NCBI GenBank assembly: GCA_964426135.1
Contig: CAYRPN010000210.1
Span: 1-6,019, forward strand
Length of the DNA: 6,019 nt
Direction of reading: 5' to 3'
From: CAYRPN01 sp964426135
Lineage (GTDB): Bacteria; Planctomycetota; Phycisphaerae; Phycisphaerales; Phycisphaeraceae
The number at the start of each line of letters is the position of its first letter. Positions within the stretch are counted from its first letter, which is position 1. Shown one piece after another: positions 1-4,269 of the stretch. The translations under genes and the position numbers were made by a program. The notes under the pieces were generated by a model. It was not told the DNA's origin. It saw only the letters and a list, made by a program, of their open reading frames with translations, and searched no databases.

Positions 1-126
1 CACAGACTCCGGCTCTGCCAAGACGAGTACGCATTTGCCGGATGAGCCTCATTTTTCTCTCTGAAATGTGATCGTTCTGTTTTCGAATTTGTTTGGGGAT
101 TTGGGCAATCTGGCGAGGGTCGATGC

Positions 127-154
127 CGCCTTTAGCCCCCGGCTCCGCCGGGGG
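127..154 (+). repeat. REP-like palindromic unit, copy A
   Basis: A 28-bp unit with core TTTAGCCCCCGGCTCCGCC followed by five G. The C-run/G-run arms form an imperfect palindrome. The same 28 bases occur in reverse complement at 255-282, and a close relative lies at 2021-2046. All copies are outside genes. The size, palindromic shape and intergenic position fit REP-type repeats, but I cannot name the family. Which strand counts as forward is arbitrary. Confidence 0.75.
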
Positions 155-254
155 AACGACGCACGCAACACCTCGGCCAATCAGATCCAATTCCGATCCG
201 CCGGTAGCCTCGCCTGCAGCGCGAATCATGTCTGCTCTTTGTCTCCGCCGGCCA

Positions 255-282
255 CCCCCGGCGGAGCCGGGGGCTAAAGGCG
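255..282 (-). repeat. REP-like palindromic unit, copy B (inverted)
   Basis: This is the exact reverse complement of 127-154 and starts about ten bases downstream of the DUF1501 stop codon (TAA, 293-295 on the minus strand). Transcripts leaving that gene would contain its GC-rich stem and then, 100 bases later, the matching arm. The pair could therefore act as a 3' transcript stabiliser or a weak terminator, although no U-tract follows. The 100 bases between the copies (155-254) show no gene. Confidence 0.75.
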
Positions 283-292
283 CGGGCGCGAC

Positions 293-1804
293 TTACATCA
301 ACTCCTTGATCGGACTGCCGCCCTGCACGACATTTGCCACATCGCGCGGCACACTGGAATCGAGGCGCAACTGGCCCAGGTCGAAGAGCGTGTGATAGAT
401 CGTGGACGCGAGGTGCTCGGGGCCGTAGGGATCGGTGTGCGGGCGCTCGGCGTTGCGGTCGGATTCGCCGACGACCTGCCCCATGCGCAGCCCGCCGCCG
501 GCGAGGATCAGCGGCGTGAGGTTGGCGTGGTGCTCGCGCCCGCCGTTGCCGTTGATGCGCGGCGTCCGGCCCATTTCGCCGGTGATCACCAGCAATATTT
601 TTTCACTCAGCCCGCGGGCCGCCACGTCTTCCAGGAACGCGGCGACGGCGTGATCGACCTGCGGCCCGAGCATGTGCATGGCGCCCAGGTTCTTCGGGCT
701 GTTGCTGTTGCTGTGCATGTCCCAGCCGCAGTCGCTGACGGTGACGAACCCGCAGCCCGCCTCGCACATGCGGCGAGCCAGGAGCATCTGGTGGCCGAGC
801 ATGTTGCTGGCGCGCTTCATGTCGAACCAGCGCGTGACTTCGTCGAGCCTGAAGAGCTTGCTGGTGTCGTAGCGATCGATGGTGCGCGGGTCTTCCTTCG
901 ACAGATCGAACGCATCGCCCACGCCCTTGGTGATGACCTCGAACGCCTGCTGCTGGTACTGGGTCATCGTGTCCAGCGCGTGGGATCTCTCCGCGTCGCG
1001 GCGCATGCGATCGAGCTGGCTCAGCAGGTGCCTGCGATCGGCGAGGCGATCGGGCTCGATGCGCAGTTCCATGTTGTCGCGCACCGGGCTGCCGGATGAG
1101 CTTCGCGATTTTTTTTCGCCTTCGCGTTTTGAGCCGTCGCCCTTGCTCACGTAACCGGCGACATTGAAAGCTTCGTAGTTCGGCCCGAGCATGCCCGGCT
1201 GCGTCACGCTGCCCAGGGCGCTCGTTTCAAAGTTGCTGCCCAGCGCGATGCCCGCCTGCACCGCTTCGGGCAGGAGCAGCGTGCTCAGCGGCATGCCGGT
1301 GGTCGGATGATTGCAGCCGGCGATGCGGGCATAGACGGCGCTCATGGCGGCCTTGAGCGGATTGTTGGCGACGGCGACGGACTCGTACGTGTGCCCGCCG
1401 TTGCGGCTCTGGAACGACCGCACGATCGCCAGCTTGTCCGCCAGCTTCGCCATCCGGGGAAAGTGGGAGCCGAACTGCACGCCGGGCAGCTTCGTCTTCA
1501 CCGTGCCGAACATGGTGCGGATATCGGTGGAGGCGTCGGGCTTGGGGTCCCACGTTTCCAGTTGCGAAGGCCCGCCGTGCAGAAAGAGCAGGACGACGGA
1601 CTTGTCTTTGATGTAATGCTTCAGCCCCGCGCCGCCGGAACCGCCGGACGCGGAGCCCGCCTGCGCTCTGGCCGCGAAGAGGTCGGCAAGGGTCAGGCTC
1701 GACAGGCCCAGACCGCCGAGGCCCAGCGAGCCGACGCGCAGGAAATCCCGGCGGGAGTAACCCTGGCAGTGATGCGCCGGTGCCTTGTCGGAAAGCGTGA
1801 ACAT
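293..1804 (-). CDS. DUF1501 family protein, twin-arginine exported
   Basis: A complete 503-residue protein of the DUF1501 family, which has an alkaline-phosphatase-like (sulfatase-like) fold and is greatly expanded in planctomycetes. No reaction is established for the family. Residues 17-22 (SRRDFL) followed by a Gly/Leu-rich stretch to about residue 40 form a Tat signal, so it is probably exported folded. The conserved blocks are KSVVLLFLHGGPSQLETWDPKP (68-89, split here only by reading), DKLAIVRS (123-130), VTVSDCGWDMH (354-364), GEMGRTPRINGNGGREHH (409-426) and HTDPYGPEHLASTIYH (456-471). His, Asp and Glu in the last three blocks are candidate metal or active-site residues by analogy to the fold. 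Residues 219-240 are a hydrophilic Lys/Ser/Gly linker. The ATG at 1804 is supported by GAGGAG at 1810-1815, five bases upstream. The family often sits beside DUF1549/DUF1553 genes, but none is visible here. Family call secure, function unknown. Confidence 0.93.
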   Translation of the reverse strand: MFTLSDKAPAHHCQGYSRRDFLRVGSLGLGGLGLSSLTLADLFAARAQAGSASGGSGGAGLKHYIKDKSVVLLFLHGGPSQLETWDPKPDASTDIRTMFGTVKTKLPGVQFGSHFPRMAKLADKLAIVRSFQSRNGGHTYESVAVANNPLKAAMSAVYARIAGCNHPTTGMPLSTLLLPEAVQAGIALGSNFETSALGSVTQPGMLGPNYEAFNVAGYVSKGDGSKREGEKKSRSSSGSPVRDNMELRIEPDRLADRRHLLSQLDRMRRDAERSHALDTMTQYQQQAFEVITKGVGDAFDLSKEDPRTIDRYDTSKLFRLDEVTRWFDMKRASNMLGHQMLLARRMCEAGCGFVTVSDCGWDMHSNSNSPKNLGAMHMLGPQVDHAVAAFLEDVAARGLSEKILLVITGEMGRTPRINGNGGREHHANLTPLILAGGGLRMGQVVGESDRNAERPHTDPYGPEHLASTIYHTLFDLGQLRLDSSVPRDVANVVQGGSPIKELM

Positions 1805-1809
1805 GGCCG

Positions 1810-1815
1810 CTCCTC
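1810..1815 (-). promoter_or_regulatory. Ribosome binding site of the DUF1501 gene
   Basis: GAGGAG on the minus strand lies five bases before the ATG at 1804-1802. It fixes the start that leaves the Tat signal intact, starting at residue 17. An overlapping reading frame from 1862 has no such support. Confidence 0.7.
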
Positions 1816-1921
1816 GTGACTCGGCGGCGTGAAACGGGCAGTGCCGACGACGTCATCTGCAAGGAATTGCGGCAGGCGGGGGCGGGGTTACGGCGGGGGA
1901 TGCTTCACGGTGCCGGGGCCG

Positions 1922-1990
1922 TCAGACGTCGTCTGCATTCATCACGTTGATCCAAGTCTCCTTGTTCAAGAGTCGATGGACGGTCATCAT
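1922..1990 (-). CDS. Possible 22-residue ORF with strong ribosome binding site
   Basis: On the minus strand, GGAGG (1993-1997) precedes two consecutive ATG codons (1988-1990 and 1985-1987). The second has the better spacing, five bases. The frame reads MMTVHRLLNKETWINVMNADDV and stops at TGA (1924-1922). I do not recognise the peptide. It starts right beside the large dyad at 2001-2078 and ends about 120 bases before the DUF1501 start, so it could be a leader peptide, a gene remnant or chance. The only support is the binding site and position. Confidence 0.2.
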   Translation of the reverse strand: MMTVHRLLNKETWINVMNADDV

Positions 1991-2000
1991 TGCCTCCAAC

Positions 2001-2078
2001 CTGAGTTTCGGATAGGCCGTTAGCCCCCGGCGGAGCCAGGGGCTAACGGCGCAACGCAGCGGCTTATCCGAAACTCAG
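2001..2078. repeat. Nested inverted repeat: 14-bp outer arms around a REP-like hairpin
   Basis: The outer arms 2001-2014 (CTGAGTTTCGGATA) and 2065-2078 (TATCCGAAACTCAG) are perfect reverse complements. Inside, 2016-2027 pairs with 2039-2050 over 12 bases. After one mismatch, 2029-2031 pairs with 2035-2037 around a three-base loop. The inner hairpin contains a copy of the REP-like unit seen at 127-154 and 255-282. The right outer arm is also the last coding bases and stop codon of the truncated IS110 frame. The structure could terminate or stabilise transcripts, but no T-run follows on either strand. Confidence 0.85.
2021..2046 (-). repeat. REP-like palindromic unit, copy C
   Basis: Read on the minus strand, it begins TTAGCCCCTGGCTCCGCC and matches copy A with one difference in the shared core. 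Unlike A and B, it has TTAG at one end and CTAA at the other, so it is close to a full palindrome and forms the inner hairpin of the dyad at 2001-2078. Confidence 0.75.
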
Positions 2079-2396
2079 CTCGTCCGTCTTGCGGCGGTAC
2101 GCGCGCGGCGGCAGCGGCAACTGCAGCACGTTCGCCAGCACGAACGACGCGCGATCGCCCAGCAGCTTCTTCACTCGCGCCCAGCCCCCGGGGGCCCGTG
2201 GTGCTCTCCATGATCCACACCACTTTCCGCCGCGCGGCAGCGCGACCTTCCGCGCTTCGCCGAGGACGGCTTCAATCGTCTCGATGCTGGTGACGCGATT
2301 GAATGTTCGATCCTCGCCGCTGACGGGATCGAACAGGCGAAACTGAATCGCCTTCGCGTGGTAGTCGGTCACGATGACAATGTCCGTGCAGTTCAT
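2064..2396 (-). pseudogene. IS110-family transposase, N-terminal remnant with frameshifts
   Basis: The open frame is 110 residues, far shorter than the 300-400 usual for IS110 recombinases. The start frame contains VTDYHAK (first catalytic Asp, residue 11) and later WARVKKLLGDRASFVLANVLQLPLPP followed by RRKTDEL, which resembles the DEDD N-terminal domain. The expected VVWIMESTTG block, with the catalytic Glu, lies in another frame (from 2223). One base therefore appears lost near 2223-2230, and frame is regained across the C5G5 run at 2185-2194. The protein ends just after KTDEL, so the fourth acidic residue and the whole C-terminal domain are missing. A ribosome binding site (GAGGAG, spacing about seven) precedes the ATG at 2396. 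The start end is intact and the far end is replaced by the palindromic dyad. It must be inactive. The family call rests on remembered motifs. Confidence 0.65.
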
Positions 2397-2790
2397 GGCG
2401 GTCTCCTCAAATGGCCTTACGGCCCAGCCTGGCCTTCCTCACGACAGCCGACCATCGGCCATCATTCGGGCGAGGGTAACCTCCGACCTGCGAGGAGGGA
2501 GACCGCCTCTTAACTCATGCCATCTTCGGGAGAGGGCTGGGGTGAGGGCGGGTCCACCCGAAGCGTGTGCAAACCGTTGAGCGCACAACAGAGTTCGGCC
2601 CGCCTACATCACGACAGCGCAACGGCCAGCACGCGCATACGCTTGGCTGGCCCTCCCCCGGCCTCGCGGACTCGGCCACTCTCTCCCAAGAGGAGAGGGG
2701 ACAAACGCCGCCCCCGAAAATTGGGCAGGAGTCAGTAGCGTTGTAGTATTAGGCACCGTGCAAGATTAACGTCAATGTTCGAATGGATCC
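2397..2790. other. Intergenic region without a convincing gene
   Basis: This holds the sequence upstream of the IS110 remnant and scattered low-complexity filler. At 2518-2550 a run containing GGGAGAGGGCTGGGGTGAGG is the type of intergenic filler seen in many GC-rich genomes, and 2681-2697 (CTCTCC...GGAGAG) is the matching opposite-strand type. The short open frames here have no ribosome binding site and no recognisable domain. If the IS110 left end survives, it would lie in the first 200 bases or so, but I cannot see a clear boundary. Confidence 0.5.
2660..2677 (-). repeat. Partial copy of the GGTTAGCGG-type repeat
   Basis: GGCCTCGCGGACTCGGCC matches the core of the inverted copy at 2951-2983 (GGCCCTCGCGGACTCGGGCC) apart from two missing bases. 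It lies inside a GGGAGAGG-type filler stretch (2651-2700), as if one repeat had landed in another. Confidence 0.55.
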
Positions 2791-2827
2791 CGGTTAGCGG
2801 TCGGGTCGAGTCCGCGAGGCCCACCCG
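2791..2827 (+). repeat. 37-bp direct repeat, copy 1
   Basis: It begins CGGTTAGCGGTCGGGTCGAG and is identical over all 37 bases to 2897-2933, giving a 106-base period. Read in the minus direction it encodes GGPRGLD-type strings in several overlapping frames, which is why spurious ORFs appear here. It is intergenic. The family is unknown to me by name, but the form resembles a dispersed REP/BIME-type repeat. Confidence 0.85.
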
Positions 2828-2896
2828 TGGCGCAAAATGACGAATGACCAAAACCAAATGTCGAATGAATGACGAACCACGAATGCCGAGTGTTCG
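2828..2896. repeat. Low-complexity GAATGA filler between direct repeats
   Basis: The stretch is rich in variants of ATGACGAATGA and GAACCACGAATG. In reverse it reads as HSxFVIHSxFGFGHSSF-like peptide, a dispersed low-complexity sequence seen between genes in planctomycetes and related phyla. No start, binding site or codon bias supports a protein. The family attribution is from general familiarity. Confidence 0.5.
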
Positions 2897-2933
2897 CGGT
2901 TAGCGGTCGGGTCGAGTCCGCGAGGCCCACCCG
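2897..2933 (+). repeat. 37-bp direct repeat, copy 2
   Basis: Identical to 2791-2827. Bases 2898-2930 are also the left arm of a large inverted repeat with 2951-2983 across a 20-base loop, so a strong hairpin or cruciform can form about 155 bases upstream of the gene at 3139. Confidence 0.85.
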
Positions 2934-2950
2934 CTGGCACACGCTCACAG

Positions 2951-2983
2951 GTGGCCCTCGCGGACTCGGGCCGACCGCTAACC
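2951..2983 (-). repeat. Inverted, diverged copy of the 37-bp repeat
   Basis: Its reverse complement begins GGTTAGCGGTCGGCCCGAG and differs from copies 1 and 2 at three positions over 33 bases. With copy 2 it forms the hairpin described above. The orientation change within 20 bases is typical of BIME-like pairing of palindromic repeats. Confidence 0.8.
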
Positions 2984-3021
2984 TGCGGTGTTGTTCTTGC
3001 ACGGCTCCTTGCGTTCGCCTT

Positions 3022-3050
3022 TTGACTCTTGCATTCACTGTTTTGATTTT
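3022..3050 (+). promoter_or_regulatory. Weak candidate promoter for the gene at 3139
   Basis: TTGACT (3022-3027) lies 17 bases before GATTTT (3045-3050). The first box fits a sigma-70 -35 well, the second only poorly. The region is relatively AT-rich between the repeat island and the gene, but may itself be low-complexity filler. Confidence 0.2.
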
Positions 3051-3138
3051 TCCGACGCGGACTCCTGTCGCCGTGCGCAGCAGTGACGCTGCCAGCGTGT
3101 AACCGTCGCGACGCCCGCTCCGCAGCAACCCTCCCGCC

Positions 3139-4077
3139 ATGCCCGAAACCACAGCGCCCAACACCGTCACCCCTTCGCCGGCCACCGCAACGCTCCCATT
3201 CGCGCAGCGCCGCTGGCGCGTGCGCCGGCCCAAGCCGTTCGTCCTGGTGATCGAAGGCGAACAAGCCAACACTGACGCCGGCCCCACCGACTATCTGCAC
3301 GATGTCCTGCTGGCGCCCCCCTGGCGCGAAGCTTTCTACCAACTGGTCGACGCCACCGGCCTGGTGGTCTGCCTGAACGTCCAGACCAACGACCCCACCT
3401 ACCGCGACGTGCGCGGCCGCTCCAGCAAGGGACGCCTCAGCCAGGGCGAGTACTACCACCACGACGGCTGCTCGGGCCCGACCAAGCCTCGCATCGTCGA
3501 GATCCGCTGCCCGATCCAGCCGCAAACCCGGGGCATCGCCACGGCGGTGGCGCCGCATCACGCGGTGGTCGCGGCGATGGTGCAAGTCCTGCCGGCGGAA
3601 CTGGCGGCCACACCGGCGCTGGCGGCGGCGCTAGCGGCCGCACCAGCGCTGCAAGGGCGGGATCTGACGCCGACCGCGGCGGACCGGCTCAGCGACGCGG
3701 AACTCGACCAGTTGCAGGGCCTGATCACCCGCACCGTGCGGCGTAAGCTCGACGCCGAGGGAGCCCGCGCCTACTTCCGTGCGGTCGACCGCGCAGCCGA
3801 TGCATACTTCGAGCCCTGGTCCCTGGGCGAAAGCCGGCTCATCGCCAACGCCAACGCCGCCGTCACCATGCAGCACCGCCGCGCTTACCAGGAAGTGCAT
3901 GCGGGCGGCGTCGCCAACGGGCATCTGGTCAAGCGCTGGCCGCACGAAGAACTGCTGCTGCCGGGCCAGAAACCGGACCCCGCCTTCCTCGCGGCGCTGT
4001 GCAGCGAGAAAGGCGATGAGTACGAGGCAGGGCGGGGTGAACGGGAGGATGGGGCTGAGGAACAGAAACGGGATTGA
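3139..4077 (+). CDS. Putative divergent TauD/TfdA-like Fe(II)/2-oxoglutarate dioxygenase
   Basis: A 312-residue protein without signal peptide or membrane segment, so probably cytosolic. I read it as a double-stranded beta-helix oxygenase. YYHHDG at 105-110 gives the iron-binding H107-x-D109. QTRGIATAVAPHHAVVAAM (129-147) with LPAEL (151-155) resembles the 'GG-T-FAD...A...LP' segment of TauD-type enzymes. LIANANAAVTMQHRR (234-248) resembles the 'GDLLI-DN-R-LHGR' segment, with H246 as distal iron ligand and R266 in KRW as candidate 2-oxoglutarate contact. Spacing from HxD to the distal His is about 137 residues, close to the family norm. The substrate is unknown. Residues 150-172 are Ala-rich and the last 25 are highly charged. 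ATG 3139 is the only start after the in-frame stop at 3100-3102, but no clear ribosome binding site precedes it. The gene stands alone on its strand. The coding call is firm from GC-rich codon use and length; the family call is inference from motifs. Confidence 0.6.
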   Translation: MPETTAPNTVTPSPATATLPFAQRRWRVRRPKPFVLVIEGEQANTDAGPTDYLHDVLLAPPWREAFYQLVDATGLVVCLNVQTNDPTYRDVRGRSSKGRLSQGEYYHHDGCSGPTKPRIVEIRCPIQPQTRGIATAVAPHHAVVAAMVQVLPAELAATPALAAALAAAPALQGRDLTPTAADRLSDAELDQLQGLITRTVRRKLDAEGARAYFRAVDRAADAYFEPWSLGESRLIANANAAVTMQHRRAYQEVHAGGVANGHLVKRWPHEELLLPGQKPDPAFLAALCSEKGDEYEAGRGEREDGAEEQKRD

Positions 4078-4079
4078 GT

Positions 4080-4101
4080 GGGACGTGTCCCGACACGTCC
4101 C
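4080..4101 (+). terminator. Palindromic hairpin after the dioxygenase-like gene
   Basis: GGGACGTGT (4080-4088) pairs perfectly with ACACGTCCC (4093-4101) around CCCG. It starts three bases after the stop codon. The following sequence is T-rich (TGTTCTTGTTTTG, 4106-4118) but has no immediate T-run, so it could be a weak terminator or another dispersed palindrome. Confidence 0.45.
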
Positions 4102-4210
4102 GGGATGTTCTTGTTTTGATTTGGAATGTCCACTTTTCAGTTCTCCAGTTCCCCGGAGTCACAGATTCCTGCTCTGACACGACATGGACGCAATCACCGG
4201 ACGAACAAAA

Positions 4211-4236
4211 AAGCACCCGCCGACAGACGGGTGCTT
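4211..4236 (-). terminator. Rho-independent terminator of the PEP-CTERM gene
   Basis: AAGCACCCG (4211-4219) and CGGGTGCTT (4228-4236) form a perfect 9-bp stem with an eight-base loop. Read on the minus strand, the stem runs straight into TTTTGTTCGT, giving six consecutive T with the stem end. It lies 33 bases beyond the stop codon at 4270. On the plus strand no T-run follows, so it mainly serves the minus-strand gene. Confidence 0.85.
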
Positions 4237-4269
4237 CATCTTCTGCATGACTCAGTCGATCCGCCCCGA

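Noticed and set aside
68..277. Small plus-strand ORFs in the first 300 bases
   Set aside because: They end in translated palindromic repeat (PPATPGGAGG-type) and have no ribosome binding site or family resemblance.
392..1099. 235-codon plus-strand frame opposite DUF1501
   Set aside because: It lies wholly antisense to a confidently identified gene and is a typical GC-rich shadow frame with no domain or ribosome binding site.
1227..1862. 211-codon minus-strand frame overlapping DUF1501
   Set aside because: An Arg-rich out-of-frame translation of the DUF1501 gene; the real frame has the conserved family motifs and the ribosome binding site.
2791..2983. Possible CRISPR array
   Set aside because: Only two identical direct repeats with a 69-base low-complexity spacer, a third copy inverted, and no cas genes nearby.
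2794..3585. 263-codon minus-strand frame across the repeat island and dioxygenase-like gene
   Set aside because: Its C-terminal part is translated repeat sequence and its N-terminal part is antisense to the plus-strand gene.
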